Positions 34,987 through 44,208 of a DNA stretch of 64,000 bases are shown one piece after another. Position numbers and translations under genes: made by a program. Source of the stretch: Caballeronia sordidicola (GTDB taxonomy: Bacteria > Pseudomonadota > Gammaproteobacteria > Burkholderiales > Burkholderiaceae); assembly GCF_000729995.1 (NCBI RefSeq), contig NZ_JNFG01000012.1, forward strand, positions 62,001-126,000, given 5' to 3'. Below the pieces are notes generated by a model. That model had not been told where the DNA came from. It saw only the letters and a program-made list of their open reading frames with translations, and did not search any database. Each line of letters begins with the position of its first letter. Position 1 is the first letter of the stretch.

Positions 34987-34996
34987 ACGTTGTCAA
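34968..34996 (-). promoter_or_regulatory. padR promoter (TTGACA / TATCTT)
   Basis: Reading the minus strand, TTGACA at 34996-34991 is followed after exactly 17 bases by TATCTT at 34973-34968. The -10 and the spacer lie inside the palindrome, so a bound repressor would exclude polymerase. Confidence 0.7.
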
Positions 34997-35116
34997 TATT
35001 TTTTTGGGAGTGGAGGTTGCTGCGTACAGGGCGGCCAGCGAGGTCGTGTTCTAGCGGACAGCTCCTCGCCCACGCGTGCTCCACGGGCTTCGAGCGGCGG
35101 TGGCGAAACCTGCAAT

Positions 35117-35147
35117 GCTTAAGTATCCGGCGGTCATAACCATATCG
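35117..35147 (+). promoter_or_regulatory. Bipartite motif copy 1, before the binding-protein gene
   Basis: GCTTAAGTATC-N8-ATAACCATATCG. The same element recurs at 37246-37276 with the same 8-base spacer and one changed base in the fixed part. It lies about 70 bases before the sulfonate-type binding protein start and is probably a regulator site overlapping a promoter. Confidence 0.5.
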
Positions 35148-35214
35148 GAATTGAATAATTCTCACGGGGGCGCGGCGTCGCTACTCTGGGCGCTGATTTC
35201 GCCCGCGAGGATTT

Positions 35215-36216
35215 ATGCAGATGGATGGTTCCGATGTTTCCGCTGGACGGCGGCGCGTGTTGCGCTTGCTGAGTGCCGCGCCGGCTGCCGCCGCGCTTGG
35301 CGGTTTCGCGTCACAGGAGGCCAGGGCGGCGGATGCTGCGCTCGGTTCCGTCACGCTGGTGCTGGGCGATCAGGCGGGCGGCACGCGCGCGCTGGCCGAG
35401 GCGGCCAAGGTGTTCGACGGCACGCCGTATGCCTTCAAGTGGGCTAATTTCCAGGGTGCAGCGCCGCTCTTTGAAGCGCAGCGCGCGGGCGCCGTCGACC
35501 TGGCGCCTGCCGGTGATTTGCCGGTGCTGGCCGCCGCCGTTGGCGACCCGACGCTCAAGATAGTCGCGACGCGCGTGGGCTCCGGCGCGCAGTTGGGCAT
35601 CCTTGTCGCGGCGGATTCGAAGCTGCGCAGCGTGGCGGATCTCAAGGGACGTACGGTGTTCGTTTCGTCTGCACGCGGCAGCATTTCGCAGTTCCAGCTC
35701 TACGGCGCGCTGGCTGAAGCCGGCCTCTCGCGCAATGATGTGTCGGTACGGTTTGTATTGCCGGTCGACGCGTTCACCGCGTTTGAATCGGGAAGTATCG
35801 ATGTATGGGCGACCTTCGATCCGTACTTCGGGACCGCGGTTCAAAAGGGTGCGCGCGTGCTGAGGGATGGCACCGGGATCAATAGCGGTCTGGGTTTTGT
35901 GACGGCGTCCGGCACCGCGGCGGCCGATCCCCTGAAGCGCCTCGCTATAGCAGATGTGCTGCAGCGGTTGCAGCGCGCGGGCGATTGGGCGCTCGCCAAT
36001 CCCGACGCTTACGCGCGTGTCTATTCGTCACTAACGCGCCTTCCTTTCGATGCCGCCAGGACCATTACCGCGCGATCCGCGTTGAAACAACGCTTTGTCG
36101 CGGACAACGATATTGTCGCGTTGCAGCGGGTTGCGGATATCGCTTTCCGCGATGCGATCCTGCCAAGACGGATCGATGTGCGTGCCATCTCGGATACGCA
36201 GATCGCCAAGGGCTGA
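35215..36216 (+). CDS. ABC transporter substrate-binding protein, aliphatic sulfonate (SsuA)-like
   Basis: A 333-residue periplasmic binding protein. The N-terminus has a twin-arginine-like signal (GRRRVLRLLSAAPAAAALGG, then ARA cleavage). The mature protein follows the SsuA/NMT1 pattern (LVLGDQAGGTRALAEAAKVF, GDLPVLAAAVGDPTLKIVAT, DLKGRTVFVSSARGSISQFQ, IDVWATFDPYFG). It would bind a sulfonate or similar anion. No permease or ATPase gene adjoins it, so it must work with a transporter encoded elsewhere. ATGs at 35215 and 35221 are both possible starts. Confidence 0.85.
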   Translation: MQMDGSDVSAGRRRVLRLLSAAPAAAALGGFASQEARAADAALGSVTLVLGDQAGGTRALAEAAKVFDGTPYAFKWANFQGAAPLFEAQRAGAVDLAPAGDLPVLAAAVGDPTLKIVATRVGSGAQLGILVAADSKLRSVADLKGRTVFVSSARGSISQFQLYGALAEAGLSRNDVSVRFVLPVDAFTAFESGSIDVWATFDPYFGTAVQKGARVLRDGTGINSGLGFVTASGTAAADPLKRLAIADVLQRLQRAGDWALANPDAYARVYSSLTRLPFDAARTITARSALKQRFVADNDIVALQRVADIAFRDAILPRRIDVRAISDTQIAKG

Positions 36217-36268
36217 TGATGAAGGCGGTGCTCAATGCTCCGCCTTAACCACTCAGTGCCGGTTCAAG

Positions 36269-37078
36269 TCAATCAAGCAGATCGGGTTCGGCTTCGACCA
36301 GGCCTTCATACAAACTCTCGAACGAAAACAGCGCGCCTCCCGGGCGTCCGACGCGCTCGTGCGTCAACGCTGCCACATCATGTGGAATGCGCTGAGGCGT
36401 ACCGGCGGCTTCGGCGAGCAGTTGCGTGTGGCACGCGTTATCCAGCGCGAGATACCACGAAACAGCCGCTTCGACCGTCGGACCCGCGGTCAGGATGCCG
36501 TGATTCTTCAGGATCACCGCTTTGCTCGAACCCAGCGCCTCGGCAATACGCGCGCCTTCCTTCGTGTCGAGCACCACACCCTGGAAATCGTCGAATAGTT
36601 CGTGATCCTCATAGAACGAGCAAGAGTCCTGCGTGAGCGGATCGAGCTTGCGACCCAGGGTCGACCACGCTTTTCCATACAGCGAATGCGTATGCGCCGC
36701 AGCAACAATATCCGGACGAGCCTCGTGAATGGCCGCGTGAATCGCAAACGCGGCCTGATTGACCGGCCCCTTGCCAACGACGATCTCGCCGTTGCTGTTC
36801 ACCAGCAGCAAGTCGGACACCCGCATGCGTGCGAAGTGCCGCCCAAGCGGATTGACCCAGAAATGATCGGGCCATTCAGGATCGCGCGCAGTGATATGTC
36901 CGGCCAGGCCTTGATCGAAACCGTGACGGGCGAACAGGCGAAATGCACCGGCAAGCCGCTCCAGGCGATGCCTGCGTTCGGCTGCGGGTGTTGCCGGAGC
37001 CGGGACTTCGTCGAACCAGAATTTGCGGACGGGCGTGGCGTGCAGGGTGAGGCCGGGCGCGTCGGTGAGGGTGCTCAT
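36269..37078 (-). CDS. Class II aldolase/adducin family protein
   Basis: A 269-residue metal-dependent aldolase-fold protein of a different subgroup from the one at 1801-2601. Motifs: GLAGHITARDPEWPDHFWVNPLG, AHTHSLYGKAW with two metal histidines, and ILKNHGILTAG with the third. It is convergent with the binding-protein gene and alone on its strand. Copy 2 of the bipartite motif shared with that gene lies about 170 bases upstream of its start, which hints at co-regulation. Substrate unknown. Confidence 0.83.
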   Translation of the reverse strand: MSTLTDAPGLTLHATPVRKFWFDEVPAPATPAAERRHRLERLAGAFRLFARHGFDQGLAGHITARDPEWPDHFWVNPLGRHFARMRVSDLLLVNSNGEIVVGKGPVNQAAFAIHAAIHEARPDIVAAAHTHSLYGKAWSTLGRKLDPLTQDSCSFYEDHELFDDFQGVVLDTKEGARIAEALGSSKAVILKNHGILTAGPTVEAAVSWYLALDNACHTQLLAEAAGTPQRIPHDVAALTHERVGRPGGALFSFESLYEGLVEAEPDLLD

Positions 37079-37245
37079 TGTCTTGATGTCCTTTGGCGTT
37101 CAAACGGCGTTCTGACTCGCCCCGATGAGCTTGTGCCGCCAGCGGCCAAGGCTAGTCCGGCGAGTATCCCCGGTGCGAACGGGTTGAGGGTTCAATCGAT
37201 CGACACCGGTAAACAGTCTCAAAGGCTAGCACCCGGGCCCGCAAA

Positions 37246-37276
37246 GCTTAAATATCAAATGAAGATAACCATATCG
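37246..37276 (+). promoter_or_regulatory. Bipartite motif copy 2, upstream of the aldolase
   Basis: GCTTAAATATC-N8-ATAACCATATCG. It matches copy 1 at 22 of 23 fixed positions and has the same spacer length. It lies between the aldolase start (37078, minus strand) and the trpS end (37298), oriented away from the aldolase. Confidence 0.5.
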
Positions 37277-37297
37277 ATCGTGCATGGGCGGCGCCTC

Positions 37298-38353
37298 CTA
37301 AGCGCTTATCGATTCAAACGAAAACGTCCCTAGCGCCGTCCGTACTTCATCAAGCGTTTGCTGCGTGACCGCCTTGGCGCGTTGCGTTCCCTCCCTAAGC
37401 ACGCTAAAGACGTATCCCGGGTCCTGGGCGAATCGTTCGCGCCGTTCCCGTATAGGGGCGATCAGCGCCTGCAGCTTGTCTTCCAACCGGTGTTTGAGGG
37501 CCATGTCGCCAAGCCCTCCTGCGCGATACGCCGCCTTCAGGCGTTCCACTTCGGCGCGGTCGTCATCGAATACGTCCAGGTACGTAAAGACCATGTTGCC
37601 CTCCACGGTTCCCGGGTCAGATGCACGCAGATGAATCGGATCGGTGTACATGCGTTTCACGGCTTCGCGTATGACGTCGGGCGAGGACGAAAGCGCGATC
37701 GAGTTGTTTTGCGATTTGCTCATCTTGGCTTTGCCGTCGACGCCGGGGAGGCGGCCCATCGTCGGGATCAATGCCTGGGCCTCCGGCAGGACGTCGATGC
37801 CCGCTTGCCGGTTGATGCGGCGAACGATCTCGTTGGTCTGTTCGATCAGCGGAGCCTGATCCTCTCCTACTGGAACGAAGTGAGCCTTGAATCCGGTGAT
37901 ATCGGCGGCCTGCGCTACGGGGTAGCATAAAAAGCCCGCTGGAATGTCGCGCCCAAAACCACGGGCCTGGATCTCTTCCTTGATCGTGGGATTGCGTTCG
38001 AGGCGCGCGACGGTGACGAAGTTCATGTAAAGCAGGGTCAATTCGGCAAGAGCCGGCAGGGCCGACTGGACGGAGAGGGTAGTCTTGTCCGGATCGATAC
38101 CAACAGCCAGATAGTCCAGCGCCACTTCCAGTACATTGCGGCGCACCTTGCCCGGGTCATGAGCGTTGTCGGTCATGGCCTGGGTATCGGCGACGAGGAG
38201 GTATTGCGTGTGCGTTTCCTGAAGCTCGAGCCGGGTCTTCAGTGAGCCAACGTAATGGCCCAGATGGAGCGGGCCGGTAGGGCGGTCACCGGTCAGGACA
38301 GTGAGCCGCGGTGCGGATGACGGGGCGTCGTGCATATCGTGCGATTCGCGCAT
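37298..38353 (-). CDS. trpS: Tryptophanyl-tRNA synthetase
   Basis: A 351-residue class I synthetase that charges tRNA-Trp. The HIGH-type motif is PLHLGHY (residues 28-34, in TGDRPTGPLHLGHYVGSL), and the KMSKS motif is present exactly (GKAKMSKSQN). The Rossmann core and the C-terminal anticodon-binding helices are complete. I chose the ATG at 38353, which has AGAGAA ten bases upstream; the frame extends to 38377. It stands alone, between an aldolase gene and the guanidine operon. Confidence 0.95.
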   Translation of the reverse strand: MRESHDMHDAPSSAPRLTVLTGDRPTGPLHLGHYVGSLKTRLELQETHTQYLLVADTQAMTDNAHDPGKVRRNVLEVALDYLAVGIDPDKTTLSVQSALPALAELTLLYMNFVTVARLERNPTIKEEIQARGFGRDIPAGFLCYPVAQAADITGFKAHFVPVGEDQAPLIEQTNEIVRRINRQAGIDVLPEAQALIPTMGRLPGVDGKAKMSKSQNNSIALSSSPDVIREAVKRMYTDPIHLRASDPGTVEGNMVFTYLDVFDDDRAEVERLKAAYRAGGLGDMALKHRLEDKLQALIAPIRERRERFAQDPGYVFSVLREGTQRAKAVTQQTLDEVRTALGTFSFESISA

Positions 38354-38455
38354 AGTCGGATTCTCTTGGAGAACCACCGCAGCACGAGCGAACCGGGAAA
38401 TGAAACCATGTCGGCCGGACTGCGGCGGTCATGGTCATTAAAAAAGGCGTGACAA

Positions 38456-38477
38456 TGCCGCTCCTTCAGGAGCGGCA
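38456..38477. terminator. Perfect 10-bp inverted repeat upstream of trpS
   Basis: TGCCGCTCCT and AGGAGCGGCA flank two bases. On the minus strand a T6 run follows 11 bases later. It may end transcription from the guanidine operon (atzF stop at 38569) or act in the trpS leader. The distance to the T run makes a standard terminator doubtful. Confidence 0.45.
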
Positions 38478-38568
38478 CCAGGTATGAGCAGTAGCGGAGT
38501 TGAGCGCGGACATGGCGTAAGAATGCCATAGAGCAGGGATTGCTGACAACGCCCCACGCCCGAACACG

Positions 38569-40398
38569 CTACCTGGCGAGCGCAACGCCCGCAGCGACAG
38601 AAGCGGTGTTGGCCATCCACCGCCTCCATCCGCCGAACGAGGTAATCTCGCGGGCACCTTCCAGCCCGAAGGTATCGCAGATGAAGCCGGTCTCCCAGCG
38701 GCCGTCAGAGAGTTCGACTTTGCCGAGCCCGAGAGGTGCGGGAATGCCAGTCAGGAACGACCCTAGTTCCGCGCTGGGGAGTTCCCACACCTCGACCTCG
38801 ATAGCGGAGCCGTTCCCATCGGAAACGCGGGTCATCCCGGGCCGCGCCACTGCGCCTTCGATCGCAAACAAGCGGTAGCGAGGCGCGCTCAACGTGCGTT
38901 CAACGAGCCGGCCGCCGCGGTGAAGCAACTGCCAGTTCAAGGCGAGTCCGTCCATATGCGCACCGCAGACTACGATCCGCGCACGATCGGCATGAGCCTG
39001 TCGTGGTAGTGGCGTCAGATCGGGAGCACTGCCTCCCACAACAGGCAATCCATAACTCCGTTGCAATCGATCAGCTACGCTGAGTAAATATTGATCGGTG
39101 AACGGGCGTCCGAAGACCGTGACGCCCCAGGGCAGTTTATTCGCCATGAATCCAGCCGGAACCGCTACAGCCGCATAGTCCAGAAGATTGATGAAGTTGG
39201 TGTAGTACCCCAGCAAGGAGTTGGGGCCGATAGGGTCCGCCTCCAGTTCAGCCAGCGTAACGGGGCGAGGAACGCTCGGCGTCAGGACGAAGTCCAGCCC
39301 TCCGATGACGGCGTCGCAGACTTGCTTGAGCGCCTGAAGCTTGTACTGCGCGCGAAATGCATCGACGGCGGTCGTGCCGGGCGCTTTGGCGAGTACGTCA
39401 CGAATCACGGGCAATACGGTGTCGGGCTGGGTCTCCATCAACTCTCCCGCGACGCTGTAACGCTCTGCGACCCACGGGCCTTCATAAAGCAGCCTGGCGG
39501 CTTCGGCAAACGGCGCGAAGTCTATTTCAACGGCGGTTCCCCCAGCGGCTTCCAGCGCCTTGCGGGCTTGTTCGAAAAGCGCGGGACTTTCAGCGCATCC
39601 CGCAAATTCAAGCGCCAAGGGTATGCCGAATCGAAATGCGGGTACCTCACCAAACGCACTTGCGTCATTGAACTGCGGGTTGGTGCGGCTATAGGCGTCG
39701 CGTGGATCCGGCCTCGCCGTGAGCGCCAGCAGTTCGCTGGCTTCTCGCGCGGTTGCGGTGAGGTAGGTCACGCAATCGAGCGTCCGGCAAGCTGGCACCA
39801 CACCTGCTGTCGACAGCAGGCCCTTCGTTCCCTTCAGGCCGACGAGATTGTTCAATGCGGCGGGTACGCGGCCGGAGCCTGCGGTATCGGTTCCCAGGGC
39901 GAAACTTGCCACGCCTAAGGCCACCGCCAGCGACGAGCCCGCGCTCGATCCGCCCGCGGGGAAATCCGGATGCACGCTGTTACGGCACTTGCCATAAGGC
40001 GAGCGCGTGCCGTTGAGGCCGGTGGCGAACTGATCGAGATTGGTCTTGCCGATGGGCACAGCGCCAAGCGCAATCAACTGGGCAACGAGCGTAGCCGATT
40101 CGGCGGGGATATAGGCGAACGCGGGGCACGCGGCAGTGGTCGGGATTCCGGCGAGATCAATGTTGTCCTTGATCGCGAAGGGGATGCCATAGAGCGGAAG
40201 CGCGTCGATATCCCGCGTTTCCAGTGCATCCAGATAAGGCGCAATTTCGGCTTCGCTCAGTAAATGAATGAACAGATGAAACTCGGGATCGAGAGCGGCG
40301 GCTTTCGCGAGCAGTCCGGCAATCAGTTTGCGAGGCGTGGTTTCTTTTGCACGATAAGCGGCGCGCAGCGTTGACATGCGCAGGTCGAATGAAGACAT
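38569..40398 (-). CDS. atzF: Allophanate hydrolase
   Basis: A 609-residue amidase-signature enzyme that splits allophanate into ammonia and carbon dioxide. The Ser-cisSer-Lys triad is seen at K77 (FAIKDNID), S151 (AGGSSAGSS) and S175 (GTDTAGSGR). The 74 and 24 residue gaps equal those of the characterised AtzF. The C-terminal domain of about 130 residues (RARIVVCGAHMDGLALN, ending TSFGGWRRWM) is present, so the enzyme is full-length. It is the last gene of the guanidine operon, 21 bp after the carboxylase. Confidence 0.95.
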   Translation of the reverse strand: MSSFDLRMSTLRAAYRAKETTPRKLIAGLLAKAAALDPEFHLFIHLLSEAEIAPYLDALETRDIDALPLYGIPFAIKDNIDLAGIPTTAACPAFAYIPAESATLVAQLIALGAVPIGKTNLDQFATGLNGTRSPYGKCRNSVHPDFPAGGSSAGSSLAVALGVASFALGTDTAGSGRVPAALNNLVGLKGTKGLLSTAGVVPACRTLDCVTYLTATAREASELLALTARPDPRDAYSRTNPQFNDASAFGEVPAFRFGIPLALEFAGCAESPALFEQARKALEAAGGTAVEIDFAPFAEAARLLYEGPWVAERYSVAGELMETQPDTVLPVIRDVLAKAPGTTAVDAFRAQYKLQALKQVCDAVIGGLDFVLTPSVPRPVTLAELEADPIGPNSLLGYYTNFINLLDYAAVAVPAGFMANKLPWGVTVFGRPFTDQYLLSVADRLQRSYGLPVVGGSAPDLTPLPRQAHADRARIVVCGAHMDGLALNWQLLHRGGRLVERTLSAPRYRLFAIEGAVARPGMTRVSDGNGSAIEVEVWELPSAELGSFLTGIPAPLGLGKVELSDGRWETGFICDTFGLEGAREITSFGGWRRWMANTASVAAGVALAR

Positions 40399-40419
40399 TG
40401 TTTTTCCTGATCTGACTGG

Positions 40420-43400
40420 TTAAGACCGTTCGATGATTGCCACCCGCTGACCCGCACGCACGGGCGAACCCGGGGACACATACACATCGCCCACCGTCCC
40501 CGCACACGGCGCGCATACCGATATTTCCATCTTCATCGACTCGATGATAAGCAGTACGTCCCCCGCTGAAACGGTCTCGCCAGGCGTCACGCGAACCTGC
40601 CATAGATTGCCGGCGATCTCGCTGTCGACCGCCACCTGACCGTCTTCCAGCGGCGCAATTTCGGTGCTCTCGGGTACCGGCGCTTCGAGGCTTTCCTCTG
40701 ACGCACCGGCTTCACGCCAACGCTCGCGCTCGGCCTGGAAGGCCGCTTGCTGGCGCTCGCGGAAGTGCGCTATGCCATCTGCCTCGCGGGTCAAGAATTC
40801 CTGATAACCGGCAAGAGACAACTCTGTCTCTTCGATCTTCAACGGATACCGCCCCAGCGGAAAATCTGCGCGGATGCGCATGAGTTCGTCCGCAGTGACT
40901 TCGTAGAAGCGAATCTGGTCGAAGAAACGCAGCAGGTAGGGGCGCCCAGCGAAATCCCTGATCTCGCGATAGCGATTCCACATCTGCAATGTGCGGCCGA
41001 CGAACTGGTAACCGCCGGGCCCCTCCATACCATATACGCATAGGTACGCTCCGCCGATCCCCACCGAGTTCTCCGCGGTCCACGTCCGCGCGGGGTTGTA
41101 TTTGGTCGTCACCAGCCGATGGCGCGGATCGAGCGGCGTGGCGACCGGTGCACCCAGGTAGACATCGCCGAGACCCATCACCAGATAACTCGCGTCGAAC
41201 ACGATTTGCTTTACCGCTTCGATAGAATCGAGGTCGTTCATTCGACGGATGAACTCGAGATTGCTTGGGCACCACGGCGCGTCCCGGCGCACGGTCGTCA
41301 TGTATTTATCGATAGCGAGCCGGCACGCGGGATCGTCCCACGAGAGCGGCAGATGCACGACGCGTGATGGTGCGCGCAGATCCTTTTGCAGCAGTACCTC
41401 TTGCCATGTTTTCTCGATCTCGGCGATCAAGCGCTCAAGCGGCAGGCGTTCGGGCTGGTAGTGAATCTGCAGGGAACGAATGCCCGGCGTCAGGTCGATC
41501 ACGCCCGGCAACGCGAGTGCTTCAAGCGACTGCATCAACGCATGGCCGCGAAAACGCAGTACGAGATCGAGTTCGGGCGGCCCGATTTCGAGCAGCAAAT
41601 GCGTGTCGCCTGAGAGCCTTGCGACCAGCCGCGCGGCGTCGGTTCCGGTGTCGAGAACGATGGGTGACGTGAGCGGTTCGTGCGGAGAGTGGTCCACCAC
41701 ATGCTGGACTTCCAGCGTCTCCAGTTCATGCAGCCGGGCGGCTGCGGCCTCACGGGCCGCGTCGATCTGCACGGGTACGAAGCGCACTTTATCGCCGGCT
41801 TTGAGTTGCCCGATCTGCCAGAGATCCGCCTCGATGATCGTGACCGGACAAACGAAACCGCCCAGGCTCGGACCATCCGGTCCGAGAATCACAGGCATGT
41901 CCCCAGTGAAATCGATCGCACCGACCGCGTACGGGTTATCGTGAATATTCGATGGATGCAGCCCCGCTTCGCCACCGTCCTCGCGCGCCCATTCCGGCTT
42001 CGGCCCGATCAGCCGCACGCCGGTGCGGCTCGAATTGAAATGGATTTCCCATTCGGTCGCGAGGAACTGCGCGATATAACGCGGGCTGAAGTATTCAGGC
42101 GCGCCGTGGGGTCCGTAGATAACACGCAGCGTGCGCACGGAAGCCAGTTGAGGCACGAAGGGCAGGGCGGCGCCTGCGCTGACATCGGTCAGGGGATTGA
42201 GATGGAGCACGTCGCCTGCACGAAGCGCGCGGCCGCCGTGACCGCCGAACTGGCCGAGTGTAAACGTGCTGCGGCTGCCGAGATACATTGCCACATCGAA
42301 GCCGCCGCGCACGCACAGGTAAGCCCGCGCGCCCGCGCCGCGAATCGTGCCCAGCGCAAGGGTCGAACCGGCGGGAATGAATAGCGTGGTATGCATCGGC
42401 TGTTCGACGTCATCGAGCAATACGGACAAGCTCGCACCCGTGACGGCGACAACGGCGTCGGTGTTGAAGCGCAAGGCCGGACCGCTCATGGTGATCTCAA
42501 GCGCGGCAGCGTCAGTATCGTTCCCCAGCAAGCGGTTGCCGAGCCGCAGCGCGCGATCATCCATTGGTCCCGATGGCGGAATGCCGACCGCCCAGTAGCC
42601 GAGCCGCCCCGGATGATCCTGTACGGTGGTTTGCGTGCCGCCGCTCACCACCTCTATCGTGCTCGCGCGATACCGCAGTCCTTCAAGGCAGCGTGTCCAC
42701 GGTTGTCCGGAAGCGAACGGCGTGTCATCGATAATCTGGCGCAGGTAGTCGCGGTTCGTCTCCACGCCATAGAGGCGCGTGTCATGCAACGCATTGGCGA
42801 GAGCACGGCGGGCTGCATCACGCGTCGGGGACCACGCGATGACCTTCGCCAGCATCGGGTCGAAATAAGGCGGCACTTCGCAACCCGCTTCAATCCACGT
42901 ATCGATGCGTAGCGAACGGCCGTCGGCAGGAGGGAACACAACGTCGGTCAGGAGGCCCGGGCTCGGCTTGAAATCGCGGCCCGGGTCTTCTGCATAAACA
43001 CGCGCCTGGATCGCGTGGCCGGCAGGCTTGAGTGCCGCGGCCAGATCAGCCAAGGGGGCAAGCGTGCCCGCCGCCAGTTCGATCATCCAGCGCACCAGGT
43101 CAACTCCCCAGACCTGTTCGGTGACGCCATGCTCGACCTGCAAGCGCGTGTTCACTTCGAGGAAATAGAACTGTTGCGCGGCGCTGTCGTAGACAAATTC
43201 GACCGTGCCCGCCGAGCGGTACTCCACCGCTTTGGCGAGTTTGATCGCGGCTTCGCAAAGCGCTTCCGACATGCCGTCCGGCAGACATGGCGCGGGTGTT
43301 TCCTCCAGCACCTTCTGGTTACGCCGCTGCACGGAGCAGTCGCGTACGCCGAGCGCTATCGCGTTGCCGCGGCCATCGCCGAACACCTGGACTTCGAGAT

Positions 43401-44019
43401 GCCGTGCCCGCTCGATGTACTTCTCGATGAACACGCCCGCATCACTGAAGTTGTTCTGGCCGAGGCGCTTCACCACATCGAAATTCGCACCGAGTTCAGT
43501 GGCGTTCCAGCAGACACGCATGCCGATGCCGCCACCGCCCGCGGTGCTTTTAAGCATGACCGGGTAGCCGATCTTGCCGGCGGCCTGCAGCGCAGCGTTC
43601 ACGTCTTCGAGAAGACCCGTGCCTTCGAGCATCGGTACGCCTTGTTCCGCTGCGATCGCGCGGGCCGTGTGCTTCAAGCCGAAGGCGCGAAGTTGCGCCG
43701 GCGTGGGTCCGATAAACGCAATGCCCGCTGCTTCGCACGCTTCACCGAACTCCGCGTTCTCCGAGAGAAAACCGTAGCCTGGATGGATCGCTTGCACGTT
43801 CTCGCGGCGCGCGATGTCGAGGATCTTGGCTGCGTCCAGATAGGTGGCCGATGCCGGCCCGTCGCCGAGACCGCGAGCAATCGTTGCCTCGCTGACATGC
43901 AGGCTGGCACGATCCGCCTCGGCATAGACCGCGACACCTTCCACATCGAGAGCGCGAAGGGTTCGAAGGATGCGGCACGCTATGGCGCCGCGATTAGCGA
44001 TAAGGACTTTATCGAACAT
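40420..44019 (-). CDS. Biotin-dependent guanidine/urea carboxylase
   Basis: A 1,199-residue multidomain enzyme. Order: biotin carboxylase (1-450; KVLIANRGAIACRILRTLR, KSTAGGGGIGMR, FLEVNTRLQVEHGVTE), then KipI/KipA-like carboxyltransferase parts (about 470-1,030; TTVQDHPGRLGYWAVGIPPS, RTGVRLIGPKPEWAREDGGE, GIGGAYLCVYGMEGPGGYQF), then a biotinyl domain with the carrier Lys in ESMKMEIS. It carboxylates its substrate with ATP and bicarbonate. Members in operons with a guanidine-I riboswitch and DUF1989 genes prefer guanidine over urea, so guanidine carboxylase is the better name here. The ATG at 44019 gives the family N-terminus; the longer frame is not supported. Confidence 0.92.
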   Translation of the reverse strand: MFDKVLIANRGAIACRILRTLRALDVEGVAVYAEADRASLHVSEATIARGLGDGPASATYLDAAKILDIARRENVQAIHPGYGFLSENAEFGEACEAAGIAFIGPTPAQLRAFGLKHTARAIAAEQGVPMLEGTGLLEDVNAALQAAGKIGYPVMLKSTAGGGGIGMRVCWNATELGANFDVVKRLGQNNFSDAGVFIEKYIERARHLEVQVFGDGRGNAIALGVRDCSVQRRNQKVLEETPAPCLPDGMSEALCEAAIKLAKAVEYRSAGTVEFVYDSAAQQFYFLEVNTRLQVEHGVTEQVWGVDLVRWMIELAAGTLAPLADLAAALKPAGHAIQARVYAEDPGRDFKPSPGLLTDVVFPPADGRSLRIDTWIEAGCEVPPYFDPMLAKVIAWSPTRDAARRALANALHDTRLYGVETNRDYLRQIIDDTPFASGQPWTRCLEGLRYRASTIEVVSGGTQTTVQDHPGRLGYWAVGIPPSGPMDDRALRLGNRLLGNDTDAAALEITMSGPALRFNTDAVVAVTGASLSVLLDDVEQPMHTTLFIPAGSTLALGTIRGAGARAYLCVRGGFDVAMYLGSRSTFTLGQFGGHGGRALRAGDVLHLNPLTDVSAGAALPFVPQLASVRTLRVIYGPHGAPEYFSPRYIAQFLATEWEIHFNSSRTGVRLIGPKPEWAREDGGEAGLHPSNIHDNPYAVGAIDFTGDMPVILGPDGPSLGGFVCPVTIIEADLWQIGQLKAGDKVRFVPVQIDAAREAAAARLHELETLEVQHVVDHSPHEPLTSPIVLDTGTDAARLVARLSGDTHLLLEIGPPELDLVLRFRGHALMQSLEALALPGVIDLTPGIRSLQIHYQPERLPLERLIAEIEKTWQEVLLQKDLRAPSRVVHLPLSWDDPACRLAIDKYMTTVRRDAPWCPSNLEFIRRMNDLDSIEAVKQIVFDASYLVMGLGDVYLGAPVATPLDPRHRLVTTKYNPARTWTAENSVGIGGAYLCVYGMEGPGGYQFVGRTLQMWNRYREIRDFAGRPYLLRFFDQIRFYEVTADELMRIRADFPLGRYPLKIEETELSLAGYQEFLTREADGIAHFRERQQAAFQAERERWREAGASEESLEAPVPESTEIAPLEDGQVAVDSEIAGNLWQVRVTPGETVSAGDVLLIIESMKMEISVCAPCAGTVGDVYVSPGSPVRAGQRVAIIERS

Positions 44020-44208
44020 GAGGGATGGCGGATACGTGGGCGGGCCGTCCCGCCACGGGGAAATGCATGCCGCGGTCGTCCGCGGCAAAACGCGTTCAGC
44101 GCGTCGTCAAAGCAAGCTTTTACTTGAACCCAAGTTCTTCTCGCGTGCGAGTGCAGCAGCGACCCGAGCGCACGAGCAAAACGAAATAGAGCAAGTCTCG
44201 CCACTTCG

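Noticed and set aside
38378-38529. trp leader peptide upstream of trpS
   Set aside because: The open frame there has no run of Trp codons and overlaps the trpS start region.
39091-39918. 275-codon plus-strand frame opposite atzF
   Set aside because: Antisense to an enzyme with an intact catalytic triad; arginine- and histidine-rich shadow composition.
44020-44088. 23-residue longer N-terminus for the carboxylase
   Set aside because: The family starts at MFDKVLIANRG; the upstream part is not conserved.
43015-44127. 370-codon plus-strand open frame opposite the carboxylase
   Set aside because: It lies wholly against a clear biotin carboxylase, has no family resemblance and is explained by GC-rich codon use.
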